Shown here piece after piece: positions 44,774 through 52,906 of a stretch of DNA of 64,000 bases. The notes under the pieces were generated by a model that made no database searches, had not been told where the DNA came from, and saw only the letters and a list, made by a program, of their open reading frames with translations. Numbering within the stretch: the first letter of the stretch is position 1; every line of letters starts with the position of its first letter. The position numbers and the translations under genes were made by a program. This DNA comes from Streptomyces sp. JH34 (GTDB taxonomy: Bacteria; Actinomycetota; Actinomycetes; Streptomycetales; Streptomycetaceae): positions 1,736,001 through 1,800,000 of the forward strand of contig NZ_JAJSOO010000001.1 in NCBI RefSeq assembly GCF_029428875.1, read 5' to 3'.

Positions 44774-45604
44774 TCAGCTTCGGTCAGCCATCCACCGGAT
44801 GGCCGCGGAGACGCGCGTATACACCCCGGGGCTGTCCGGGCTGCCGCAGCCGCTGCCCCAGGAAACAAGCCCGACAAGGCGCCCACGGGCCACCAGCGGG
44901 CCTCCGCTGTCCCCCTGGCACGCATCCCGCCCTCCCGCGGTGTCACCGGCGCAGAGCATCGATGAGGCGTCGTACGCACCCTGCGTGCCTCCGGGGTACG
45001 CCCGGACGCAGTCGCCGTCCGGCAGCACCCGGACCGTGGCGGCCCGCAGCCGGGGCGCGTAGGCCCCGTATCCGGTCGTGTCCCCCCAGCCGTACACCTT
45101 CGCCGAGGTGCCCGGCTCGTAGGCGGCGCTCCCGGCTCGTGCCATCGGGATGGCGCTGCCCTCGGGCAGAGCACCGGCCAGAGTGAGGACCGCGAGGTCG
45201 CCGGAATTCGAGCCGGGGTCGTAACCAGGGTTGACCCACGTCGAACGCACGGGGACCTCCTGACCGCCGGGTCCGTCCAGCTCGTCGCGTCCGGCGATGA
45301 TGCGGAGATCTCCGACCTCGGACACGGCGGCTCCCAGGACGTCCTCCCGCAGGCAGTGCGCGGCCGTCAGCACCTTGGTGGGTGCGATCACGACTCCCCC
45401 GCAGAACTGGCCGGCGCGCATTCCTCCGAACCGGTCACGGCTCGACAGCGCCACGGCCCACGGACTGTCCGCGACGGCCACCGGCTTCCCACCGACGATG
45501 ATGCTGTCCGCCGCCGCGGGGGCCGGGGGGCCGAGCGGTATCACCGCCGCGGCGACCGCCAGGGTGCAGACGGCCGGGAGGGTGCGAACCGGAATGCGGG
45601 GCAT
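44774..45604 (-). CDS. Secreted trypsin-like serine protease
   Basis: A 276-residue S1A protease. A signal peptide (1-33, cleavage near PAAAD) is followed almost directly by the mature N-terminus IIVGG, so any propeptide is very short. The triad is visible: His in LTAAHC, Asp in SGDLAVLTL and Ser in CQGDSGGP. The specificity pocket Asp before the active Ser (GRDACQGDSGG) indicates cleavage after Lys or Arg. Three probable disulfides are seen. It is monocistronic, downstream of the hrdB terminator. Confidence 0.93.
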   Translation of the reverse strand: MPRIPVRTLPAVCTLAVAAAVIPLGPPAPAAADSIIVGGKPVAVADSPWAVALSSRDRFGGMRAGQFCGGVVIAPTKVLTAAHCLREDVLGAAVSEVGDLRIIAGRDELDGPGGQEVPVRSTWVNPGYDPGSNSGDLAVLTLAGALPEGSAIPMARAGSAAYEPGTSAKVYGWGDTTGYGAYAPRLRAATVRVLPDGDCVRAYPGGTQGAYDASSMLCAGDTAGGRDACQGDSGGPLVARGRLVGLVSWGSGCGSPDSPGVYTRVSAAIRWMADRS

Positions 45605-45669
45605 GGAGACTCCTTACGCCGAGATGAACAGTGCCCACTCAGCGTCATCCGCCCCTGCCCCCGCCGCAT

Positions 45670-45727
45670 GCGGACATGGGTAGGGGCCCGGAACCATGTC
45701 AGGTTCCGGGCCCCGGCCCATGTCCGC
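45670..45727 (-). terminator. Strong terminator after hrdB
   Basis: An inner perfect 13-bp stem (45683-45695 with 45702-45714, 6-nt loop) continues, across a 2-nt interruption on each side, into a perfect 11-bp outer stem (45670-45680 with 45717-45727). It is located 12 bp past the hrdB stop codon. Confidence 0.9.
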
Positions 45728-45738
45728 TTGCGGACGAT

Positions 45739-47280
45739 CTAGTCGAGGTAGTCGCGCAGCACCTGCGAACGCGACGGGTGGCGCAGCTTCGACATCGTCT
45801 TGGATTCGATCTGACGGATGCGCTCACGCGTCACCCCGTAGACCTTGCCGATCTCGTCCAGGGTCTTCGGCTGACCGTCGGTGAGACCGAAGCGCATCGA
45901 CACCACGCCGGCCTCACGCTCGGAAAGCGTGTCGAGCACGGAGTGCAGCTGCTCCTGGAGGAGCGTGAAACTCACCGCGTCGGCGGGCACGACGGCCTCG
46001 GAGTCCTCGATCAGGTCTCCGAACTCGCTGTCACCGTCCTCACCCAGCGGGGTGTGCAGGGAGATCGGCTCGCGGCCGTACTTCTGGACCTCGATGACCT
46101 TCTCAGGGGTCATGTCGAGCTCCTTCGCCAGCTCCTCCGGAGTGGGCTCGCGGCCCAGGTCCTGGAGCATCTGGCGCTGCACCCGGGCGAGCTTGTTGAT
46201 GACCTCGACCATGTGCACCGGAATACGGATGGTGCGGGCCTGGTCGGCCATGGCGCGGGTGATCGCCTGGCGGATCCACCACGTGGCGTACGTGGAGAAC
46301 TTGTAGCCCTTGGTGTAGTCGAACTTCTCGACCGCACGGATCAGGCCGAGGTTCCCTTCCTGGATGAGGTCCAGGAAGAGCATGCCGCGACCGGTGTAAC
46401 GCTTGGCCAGCGACACCACGAGACGGAGGTTGGCCTCCAGCAGGTGGTTCTTGGCGCGGCGGCCGTCCTCGGCGATGATCTCCAGCTCGCGCTTGAGCTT
46501 CGGTGCGAGCTTGTCGGAGTTCGCCAGCTTGTCCTCGGCGAAGAGTCCGGCCTCGATGCGCTTGGCGAGCTCCACCTCCTGCTCGGCGTTGAGGAGGGGG
46601 ACCTTGCCGATCTGCTTCAGGTAGTCCTTGACCGGGTCGGCCGTGGCGCCGGCGACGGCGACCTGCTGCGCGGGTGCGTCGTCCTCGTCGTCGTCGGAGA
46701 GGACGAAGCCCTTGTTCTCGCCCTCGCCCTCCTCTTCCTCACCCTTGCCGGTCTTTACTTCCTCGACCGGCTCGTCGCCGTCGAGCAGTTCGTCGTCCTG
46801 CTTGCCGGCCTTCTTCGCCGCGGTCTTCTTGACCGCGGTCTTCTTCGCGGCGGTCTTCTTGGCAACCGTCTTCTTGGCTGCGGTCTTCTTCGCAGGAGCG
46901 GCAGCGTCGTCGGCCGCCACGTCCGCGCTCGGGGCCGTCGAGGCGGCAGACGCCGCGACGGTCCGCGTCACGGTGGTCTTGGCGGCGACGGTCTTGGTGG
47001 CGGTGCGCTTGACCGGGCTCTTCGCTGCGACGCTCTTGCGGGCGCGCTTAGGCGACTCCGCGGCACTGACCATCAGCGTCACACCCTCTTCCTCGAGGAT
47101 CTGGTTGAGGCTGCGCAGAACATTCTTCCACTGGGTTGGCGGAATCTGGTCAGCCTCGAAGGCCCGACGCACGTCATCGCCGGCGATCTGCCCATCAGCC
47201 TTTCCCCGCTCGATGAGCGCCATCACAGACTCGGACTCGGCGATCTCCGGCGGGAGCGTACGGGATGTGCTGGCCGACAC
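45739..47280 (-). CDS. hrdB: Principal RNA polymerase sigma factor HrdB
   Basis: The essential housekeeping sigma-70 factor, 513 residues. Region 1.1 is followed by an Ala/Lys-rich linker with repeated KKTAAKK units (about 85-165) and an acidic stretch. Next come region 1.2 ([12 protein letters not shown]), regions 2.1-2.4 ([37 protein letters not shown], split here by region), region 3 and region 4.2 ([20 protein letters not shown]). The GTG at 47280 gives the known Streptomyces N-terminus [18 protein letters not shown] and has AGAGG upstream. The linker differs in length from that of S. coelicolor (511 residues, from memory). Confidence 0.97.
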   Translation of the reverse strand: MSASTSRTLPPEIAESESVMALIERGKADGQIAGDDVRRAFEADQIPPTQWKNVLRSLNQILEEEGVTLMVSAAESPKRARKSVAAKSPVKRTATKTVAAKTTVTRTVAASAASTAPSADVAADDAAAPAKKTAAKKTVAKKTAAKKTAVKKTAAKKAGKQDDELLDGDEPVEEVKTGKGEEEEGEGENKGFVLSDDDEDDAPAQQVAVAGATADPVKDYLKQIGKVPLLNAEQEVELAKRIEAGLFAEDKLANSDKLAPKLKRELEIIAEDGRRAKNHLLEANLRLVVSLAKRYTGRGMLFLDLIQEGNLGLIRAVEKFDYTKGYKFSTYATWWIRQAITRAMADQARTIRIPVHMVEVINKLARVQRQMLQDLGREPTPEELAKELDMTPEKVIEVQKYGREPISLHTPLGEDGDSEFGDLIEDSEAVVPADAVSFTLLQEQLHSVLDTLSEREAGVVSMRFGLTDGQPKTLDEIGKVYGVTRERIRQIESKTMSKLRHPSRSQVLRDYLD

Positions 47281-47603
47281 GAACAACCTCTCGGAACGAT
47301 GGAAACGGCTTCCGGCCCGGCCCTGGAGAGGGCTGGAACCGACGACCGTCGGCTGGGGATGTCGCCGACGTCGCGGGCTTGGCCTCAGAACTGCACAGCG
47401 CACTACGTGGCTGCTGTATTCCTTCCGCGGCGGTCACCTCTTAGGTCATCGCACTGTTTCGAGGAGTGTTACGCCCAATTCGCGTGGCCCCAGTCACACC
47501 TCATTCGCGACAAACAGAACCAGAGATCACATTTCCGTGTAATCATGCCGCCGAGCCGCTCGGGCCCGGCGGCACACGGTGCGCATACCCGGTCGTGCGG
47601 CGC
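47281..47603. other. hrdB promoter region
   Basis: 323 bp between hrdB and whiH. It should hold the hrdB promoters. A GGAAT (minus strand, about 47419-47423) resembles a SigR -35 box, but I cannot match a -10 at the usual spacing. The whiH terminator lies at its right end. The middle (47440-47550) is AT-richer. Confidence 0.5.
47546..47574 (-). terminator. Terminator after whiH
   Basis: An 8-bp stem (47546-47553 with 47567-47574) has a GC-rich loop that itself can form CCGAG-CTCGG. It is located 30 bp past the whiH stop codon. Confidence 0.65.
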
Positions 47604-48491
47604 TCAGTGCTCGCGGGGCGCGGGAACCACCCCTGCGTCGGTGGGGCCGACCAGCAGCTGCCGCATGGCGGCCTCGGCACCGGCGGAATCACCTGACGCG
47701 AGAGTCTCGACGATCCGCGCGTGGTGGCCGAGGGACGCCTCGGCGGGGCGGTCACAGCCGGTCACGGGCCCACCGGAGACATGCAGGGCCGCCGACACGA
47801 TCCCGGAAAGGTGCTCGAGCATGCGGTTTCCCGCCGCCTGGATCAGCAGGGCGTGGAACTCCGCATCGGCCCGGGAGAACGTGATGGCGTCCCCCTGCCC
47901 CATGGCGTGCCCCATGATCTCGATCATGTCGCCGAGGCGCTGCTGAATGTCCTCACGTCCATGGCCTGCGGCCAGCCGGGCAGCGAGCGGCTCAATGGTC
48001 CAGCGGAGGTCGTCCAGCTCGCGGCGCTGGTCATCACGCTGCGGGCCGAAGGCGCGCCATTCGATGATGTCGGGGTCCAGCAGATTCCAGTCACTCACGG
48101 GCCGGACCCTCGTGCCCACGTTGGGCCGGGCGCTGACCAGGCCCTTGGCCTCGAGAACGCGCAGGGACTCCCTCACGACGGTGCGGGAGACCTCGAATCG
48201 CTGGCCGATCTCCTCCGGGACGAGCGGACGGTCGGCACCGAGATCACCGGAAACAATCATCTGACCCAACTGCTGGACCAGTTGGCCGTGAAGTCCACGG
48301 CCTCGACTGGCCGTGCCACGCCGGCTCGCCCGCCCCAGTTCGGATTCGGGGCCACCCCAGGGAGGACGGACGGCGGCACGCTCGCCGGCCGGCGACTCCG
48401 TATAGGGAAAGCGGTCGAGTTCGCCCGGGCCGGCGAGGCCGGAGTCGGCGGAGCGGGCGGCGGTCATCATGGTGTGCGCAAGGGTACTCAC
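47604..48491 (-). CDS. whiH: Sporulation regulator WhiH (GntR family)
   Basis: A GntR/FCD-type regulator needed for sporulation septation in aerial hyphae; in S. coelicolor it lies beside hrdB, as here. The 295-residue protein has an N-terminal extension of about 75 residues and a winged helix (LVPEEIGQRFEVSRTVVRESLRVLEAKGLV). The FCD domain has conserved IIEWRAFGPQRDDQRREL and HHARIVETLASGD. The GTG at 48491 matches the WhiH opening STLAHTMMTAARSADSG and has AAAGG upstream. Expression is expected from sigma WhiG. Confidence 0.95.
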   Translation of the reverse strand: MSTLAHTMMTAARSADSGLAGPGELDRFPYTESPAGERAAVRPPWGGPESELGRASRRGTASRGRGLHGQLVQQLGQMIVSGDLGADRPLVPEEIGQRFEVSRTVVRESLRVLEAKGLVSARPNVGTRVRPVSDWNLLDPDIIEWRAFGPQRDDQRRELDDLRWTIEPLAARLAAGHGREDIQQRLGDMIEIMGHAMGQGDAITFSRADAEFHALLIQAAGNRMLEHLSGIVSAALHVSGGPVTGCDRPAEASLGHHARIVETLASGDSAGAEAAMRQLLVGPTDAGVVPAPREH

Positions 48492-48554
48492 GCATCCTTT
48501 GTCGGCGCGGCTCACCCACCCCTTGAGGTCTTTGCTGAAAAGCACACGAAAGGG

Positions 48555-48562
48555 TGATCGGC
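48555..48562 (-). promoter_or_regulatory. Possible sigma-WhiG -10 element of whiH
   Basis: GCCGATCA on the minus strand, about 64 nt before the whiH start, resembles the WhiG -10 consensus GCCGATAA. A good TAAA -35 box at 15-16 nt is not evident (TCAA lies 13 nt upstream). WhiG control of whiH is known in S. coelicolor. Confidence 0.5.
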
Positions 48563-48651
48563 ACTCACCCCGCAATTGACGGGTTACCGGTAGAAATCAT
48601 ATGTTTTCAGGGCACTTGTCCGTTGCGTGACATCAAGCGCTGTCGACGTGG

Positions 48652-50421
48652 TCACCAACGGGCCCTCCCGCGAAGGCTCGTGAACACATACGCGCAGATC
48701 AAGGCGGACAACGACAAGGAAAGCGCCAACCCCACGGGTTGGGCGACAACCCGTACAGCGATCAAGGCCCATCGGTCCGCCTCGTACGGCCACTGCAGCC
48801 AGCCGAGTTCACGCAACCGGCCCGGCAGCCCGCCGACCGAACGGGCGGACGGCCCCTCCAGGAGCTTCCGCATCAGCGGTACGACGAGTACCGGAACCGC
48901 GAGCACGGCCGCTACACCGGCGACCGCCAGCCGGAACACACCGGCCCCCAGCAGCCCGGCCCACGCGCACCCGACCGCCAGTCCAGCCCAACTGAAGGCC
49001 AGCTGCACGGCGTTCTCCGGCACCGTCACCAAGTCCCCGCCGTAGGCGAGGCGCAGGGCCTGAGCGTCCGCCAGCACGGCGAGCAGGGCGACCAGCAGTG
49101 CGACACCCGCCGAGACCACCAGCTTGGCGATCAACAGGCCGATACGACGCGGCACCGTCCCCCGCCCTGCGGCAAGCGCCGGATAGCGGAACTCGTCACC
49201 GAAGGAGAGAGCGCCCAGCAGTCCGGCGGCGAACGCTGCGGGCGGAAGCGGCAACAGGTCGGGCCAGGCGACCAGCAAATCGGGCAGGGGCACCTTCCCG
49301 GAGCGGGCCAGGAGCACGGACAGACCGGCGGAGACGATCAGAACGGCCGCCATGATCAGCGCGGTCGTCCTGACACCGAAGAGGCGCCGCAGTTCGTACC
49401 GCAGAGGTCGGAGCGGACCCCGTGCGGGACGCACGGGGATGGGCGGGGGCAGGTGCGAGAGCGCCACGGTCGACGCGGGACCGGGGAGCGCGGCCCGCAC
49501 CGGTCCACCACCCGGACCCTCCGCACCGCCTCCCGCACGAGCCACGGGGCCGGCGTCCCCGGTCTCGTCCGCGAGTTGGTGCACCGGGACACCGTGCCGG
49601 TAGGCCGTGTCCCCGACCTCCGCGCAGCTGCTGCCGTACACCGACAGCCGATTGCCCCCCTCCGCCACCACCTCGACCGAGCGCCGGGCGGCCCGGGCCT
49701 CACGGCCCATCACGGAGGCCAGCCGGGCCGCATGGGGGGTGCGCACGGCGACCCGGGGCCGCAGGCGGGTACGGGAGAAGTCGGCGACGTCCTGGTCCGC
49801 GACGAGGCGCCCCTCGTCGATGGTGACCACACGGTCGGCCGCGCGGGCCGCCTCCTTGGGATCCCCGGTCGTGTGCAGGACCGTTCCGCCCTCGGCCGCG
49901 TGCGCGCGGAGCAGGCCGTGGAGCCAGCTCTTCTCCCGTGGCGAGAGCCCGTCGGCCGGCTCGTCGAGGATGAGCGTGTGCGGGTCGCCGAGCAGCGCCG
50001 AGGCTAGACCCAGCCGCCGGTCCATGCCCGCCGAGAGGGTACCGATGCGCTGGTCCCCCAGCCCCGCGAGGCCGACGACCTCGAGCAGTTCGTCGGCTCG
50101 TGAAGCGGGGACCCCTGCTGCCGCGCAGAGCATGCGGAGTTGGCCGCGCGCGGTGCGTGCGGGATGACCAGGCACGTCCCCGAAGAGCACCCCGACCTCG
50201 CGGGCAGGGTGACCGATGCGGTGCAGCGGGCGGCCCCTGAAGTAGGTGACCCCCCTCCCCGCTTCGAGTTCAAGCATCAGGCGGAGGGCCGTGGTCTTGC
50301 CGGAGCCAGGAGCGCCGAGCAGCGCCGTGACACTGCCGGGCCGCGCTTCGAAGGTCAGGTCGTCCACGACGGGAGGGCCGTCGCGGCGAGGGGCGCTGGT
50401 GAGTCCGATGGCCTGGAGCAT
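48652..50421 (-). CDS. One-piece ABC transporter, ATPase fused to membrane domain
   Basis: A 589-residue protein. The N-terminal ATPase (1-220) has Walker A GAPGSGKTT and Walker B LILDEPADGLSP. The signature is degenerate, LSAGMDRR instead of LSGGQ, and no Q-loop Gln is evident. After a linker, the C-terminal half has about six transmembrane helices. The membrane half resembles ABC-2-type permeases. The substrate is unknown. The ATG has GAGAGAAG upstream. It is downstream of the NUDIX gene and upstream of whiH, all on the minus strand. Confidence 0.85.
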   Translation of the reverse strand: MLQAIGLTSAPRRDGPPVVDDLTFEARPGSVTALLGAPGSGKTTALRLMLELEAGRGVTYFRGRPLHRIGHPAREVGVLFGDVPGHPARTARGQLRMLCAAAGVPASRADELLEVVGLAGLGDQRIGTLSAGMDRRLGLASALLGDPHTLILDEPADGLSPREKSWLHGLLRAHAAEGGTVLHTTGDPKEAARAADRVVTIDEGRLVADQDVADFSRTRLRPRVAVRTPHAARLASVMGREARAARRSVEVVAEGGNRLSVYGSSCAEVGDTAYRHGVPVHQLADETGDAGPVARAGGGAEGPGGGPVRAALPGPASTVALSHLPPPIPVRPARGPLRPLRYELRRLFGVRTTALIMAAVLIVSAGLSVLLARSGKVPLPDLLVAWPDLLPLPPAAFAAGLLGALSFGDEFRYPALAAGRGTVPRRIGLLIAKLVVSAGVALLVALLAVLADAQALRLAYGGDLVTVPENAVQLAFSWAGLAVGCAWAGLLGAGVFRLAVAGVAAVLAVPVLVVPLMRKLLEGPSARSVGGLPGRLRELGWLQWPYEADRWALIAVRVVAQPVGLALSLSLSALICAYVFTSLRGRARW

Positions 50422-50536
50422 CGCTTCTCTCGAGGAGGGTGTGACCGCCCGGCGGCAGGGCGGGGTACCTCAGCAAGATAACGCGACATTTCAGACTTTT
50501 GGTGCACCGATGCTTCTGTGGGCGTTCCGCCGACTC

Positions 50537-50563
50537 GCTCGGTGTGAGCCTCCGACACCGAGC
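50537..50563 (-). terminator. Terminator after the NUDIX regulator gene
   Basis: A perfect 9-bp stem (50537-50545 with 50555-50563) and a 9-nt loop lie 5 bp beyond the NUDIX stop codon. Confidence 0.72.
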
Positions 50564-50567
50564 CCGG

Positions 50568-51332
50568 TCAGACTTCGGGCCTCAGCATCGGAGGGTTGAG
50601 TACGGTCGCCGCCCCAGCCCTGAAGAGTTGTGCGGGGCGTCCCCCCTGACGGGTGGTCGTCCCCCCGGACGGAACCAGGAAGCCGGGGGTGCCCGTGACC
50701 TTGCGGTGGAAATTGCGGGGGTCCAGAACCACGCCCCACACCGCCTCGTACACCCGCCGCAGCTCGCCGACGGTGAACTCCGGCGGGCAGAACGCCGTGG
50801 CCAGCGAGGAGTATTCGATCTTCGAGCGGGCGCGTTCCACCCCGTCCTCGAGGATCCTCGCGTGATCGAAGGCCAGTTGCGCGGCCGGCTCGTCCTCGCG
50901 GCCGAAACCGCCCCCCGGCCCGAGCAGGTCCGCGACCGAGGCCCAGCGGGCGCTGTTCGCATCACCGCCGGCCCGCGGGGCGGGCAGATCGGGTGCCAGA
51001 GCGAGATGCGCGACGCTGACGACTCTCATGCGGGGGTCACGCCCCGGGTCGCCGTACGTGGCCAGCTGTTCCAGGTGGGCGCCGTTCCCGACGGCCGGGG
51101 CGGCCGGGTCATGTGCGCAGAGCCCGGTCTCCTCGACGAGTTCACGCGCCGCGGCCGCACCCAGATCCTCATCGGTCCGGACGAATCCGCCCGGTAGCGC
51201 CCACCGTCCCTGGAACGGCGATTCGCCACGGCGTACCACCAGCGCACAGAGCGCGTGACGTCGCACCGTGAGGACGACCAGGTCGACGGTGACGGCGAAG
51301 GGCGGGAAGGTCGACGGGTCGTAGGGCGGCAT
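50568..51332 (-). CDS. NUDIX domain protein with C-terminal NrtR-like winged helix
   Basis: A 254-residue predicted regulator. The NUDIX box is complete (residues 49-71, GFVRTDE ... RELVEETGL), so hydrolase activity or ADP-ribose binding is possible. The C-terminal part (about 170-250) contains the NrtR winged helix (FTVGELRRVYEAVWGVVLDPRNFHRKV). NrtR proteins sense ADP-ribose compounds and repress NAD-related or catabolic genes. The ATG at 51332 has no ribosome site but a TATGAT box just upstream, so the message may be leaderless. No NAD biosynthesis gene adjoins it. Confidence 0.88.
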   Translation of the reverse strand: MPPYDPSTFPPFAVTVDLVVLTVRRHALCALVVRRGESPFQGRWALPGGFVRTDEDLGAAAARELVEETGLCAHDPAAPAVGNGAHLEQLATYGDPGRDPRMRVVSVAHLALAPDLPAPRAGGDANSARWASVADLLGPGGGFGREDEPAAQLAFDHARILEDGVERARSKIEYSSLATAFCPPEFTVGELRRVYEAVWGVVLDPRNFHRKVTGTPGFLVPSGGTTTRQGGRPAQLFRAGAATVLNPPMLRPEV

Positions 51333-51337
51333 GCCGA

Positions 51338-51366
51338 AATCATAGTCGTCTGCCTGACGATAAACA
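51338..51366 (-). promoter_or_regulatory. Probable leaderless promoter with inverted repeat, NUDIX gene
   Basis: A TATGAT -10 box ends 5 nt before the ATG. The -35 position (17 nt upstream) reads GTGTTT. TCGTC-AGGCA-GACGA, a perfect 5-bp inverted repeat (51346-51360), lies between the boxes, an ideal place for repression, perhaps by the NUDIX protein itself. Confidence 0.6.
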
Positions 51367-51454
51367 CTCCCTTCGCGACACCCGTTCCGGCGTTCCTCCT
51401 CCGGCCCCGACAAGACCGGCACGGGACTTCGCCCACCTTGCGGAAGGCGGTCGC

Positions 51455-52795
51455 TCAATCGCGGCTCCTGGCTCCGCGCTGCCCCAGCGGTCGCGTGTCC
51501 CCGGCCCGGCCCGCGACCGGCGCCGGACGGGAGGCGCCACCTGGTGCCCGCCGGTGCGCTGTGCCGCCCCTCCGCTTCCCGGCCGGTGCGCGCCCCGGCC
51601 GCGGCTTGTTCCGACGCTCCGCCCGCCCTCCGCCCCGCTGCCCGGCGGCGGTGTCGCCCCCGGTCCCGTCGCGCAGCACACGCTCCCCGCGGAGACAGCG
51701 ACGCAGGGTTTCCGGGTCCAGGCCCTGATTGCACGCCTGGTGCAACAGCTGAGCGAACGTGTAGTCGGGGTCGGCCCGCAGAGCGAGCCCCAGCGCCACC
51801 CTGGCAGCCGCCTCGTCGCCGCTGGACCAGGAGACCCAGCCGGCCAGTGTGAGCGGAGCGGCGGCGTGTTCCACGTACGGGCCGACGCACCGACGGGCGA
51901 GGGCTCGCCACAGCCGCAGCGCCGTCTCGGCCTCGCGGCCCTCCATCCACTCGGCGGCCCGGTCCCTCGTCTCACGGTCCTGCAGCCCGAGGATCACGGC
52001 CGCCGCCTCACCATGGGCGATCAGACCGTCGTCGCTGCTGTCCGCCTCGACGGGTACCGCCGCCGGTGCGCTCCCGAGGCGTTCCATGAGCTCACGCGCG
52101 AGCCGCAAGGTCTCCCTCGCCACCTCTCCGCGGCCGTCCACGTCGAGGATGCGGGAGACCAGCACGGCGCCCGCCGAGTCCAGAGCCAGCTCCTGTTCCT
52201 GTGCCGCCACGGATTCCCACGGCGTGAGCCGCGCCTCCATGTCCCTCAGTGATCCGCGCACCTGGACCCCGGCGTACGCGGCGGCGGCCGCCATCACCGT
52301 GGTGCCGGGGAGCGCCAGCGGGTTGCCCTCGGCCGGACAGCACCGGGCATCGGGACAGCAGTAGGACCAGTAGCGGCCGTCGGAGATGCACAGCGCCTCG
52401 AGCACGGGAACGTCGAGCGCCCCGCAGGCCGTGCGCAGGCGCTGCGCGAGCGGCCTCAGCCGCTCCATGGCCTGAGGAGCGCTCTCACCCTCGACCGGGT
52501 CCTGGCAGAGGAAGACGACGATCGCGTCGGGACGTGACTCACGCCGCTCGCTCCCCGCGATCAGGCTCTGCGCCAGCTGGTCGGCGACCGGCGCCCACTC
52601 CTCCGGATCCTTGGGGATGCCCAGCCTGAGCCTGCCCCCGAAGCGGCCCCGGCCTCCGTGCAGGGCCACCATGACCACGCTGTCGTTCGGGTGGAAGCCC
52701 ATGAGATACGGCAGGGCGTCGGCAAGCTCTGCGGGGCCGCGCAGGGTGATCTGCTGCACGTCGGACGGTCCGGTGGTTGCATCGTGCTTGTTCAT
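51455..52795 (-). CDS. DUF4192 domain protein
   Basis: A 446-residue actinobacterial protein of the DUF4192 family. The conserved part (about 15-385) begins ITLRGPAELADALPYLMGFHPNDSVVMV and contains RYWSYCCPDARCCPAEGNP, a Cys-rich motif suggesting a metal site. The C-terminal 65 residues are Arg/Gly/Ala-rich and disordered. Function is unknown. The ATG at 52795 has GGGGGACGG upstream. It is divergent from the recQ-like gene, sharing a 111-bp gap with a DnaA-box pair. Confidence 0.87.
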   Translation of the reverse strand: MNKHDATTGPSDVQQITLRGPAELADALPYLMGFHPNDSVVMVALHGGRGRFGGRLRLGIPKDPEEWAPVADQLAQSLIAGSERRESRPDAIVVFLCQDPVEGESAPQAMERLRPLAQRLRTACGALDVPVLEALCISDGRYWSYCCPDARCCPAEGNPLALPGTTVMAAAAAYAGVQVRGSLRDMEARLTPWESVAAQEQELALDSAGAVLVSRILDVDGRGEVARETLRLARELMERLGSAPAAVPVEADSSDDGLIAHGEAAAVILGLQDRETRDRAAEWMEGREAETALRLWRALARRCVGPYVEHAAAPLTLAGWVSWSSGDEAAARVALGLALRADPDYTFAQLLHQACNQGLDPETLRRCLRGERVLRDGTGGDTAAGQRGGGRAERRNKPRPGRAPAGKRRGGTAHRRAPGGASRPAPVAGRAGDTRPLGQRGARSRD

Positions 52796-52830
52796 GGCAC
52801 GACCGTCCCCCGGGCCGCCGATTCGCGCGA

Positions 52831-52858
52831 CCCCTGTGGATAACTTTGTCCACAGGGG
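52831..52858. promoter_or_regulatory. Inverted pair of DnaA boxes
   Basis: CCCCTGTGGA and TCCACAGGGG form a perfect 10-bp inverted repeat around an 8-nt centre. Within it lie two DnaA-box sequences in opposite orientation: TTATCCACA (complement of 52835-52843) and TTGTCCACA (52846-52854), the forms found in Streptomyces oriC. It is located between the divergent DUF4192 and recQ genes. Confidence 0.75.
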
Positions 52859-52906
52859 GTCGGCCACCGTTCGCGGTTTGTCGTAGGCATCGGGTTGCAT
52901 GGGGGC

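Noticed and set aside
47281..47440. SigR-type promoter of hrdB
   Set aside because: GGAAT is present, but no GTT at the required 18-nt spacing was found, so I did not call it.
45631..47946. Plus-strand ORF of 771 codons over hrdB
   Set aside because: Antisense shadow of the hrdB reading frame, caused by high G+C. It has no ribosome site and lies opposite a well-known essential gene.
52831..52858. Replication origin
   Set aside because: Only two DnaA boxes and no dnaA, dnaN or AT-rich unwinding region; a Streptomyces oriC has many boxes.
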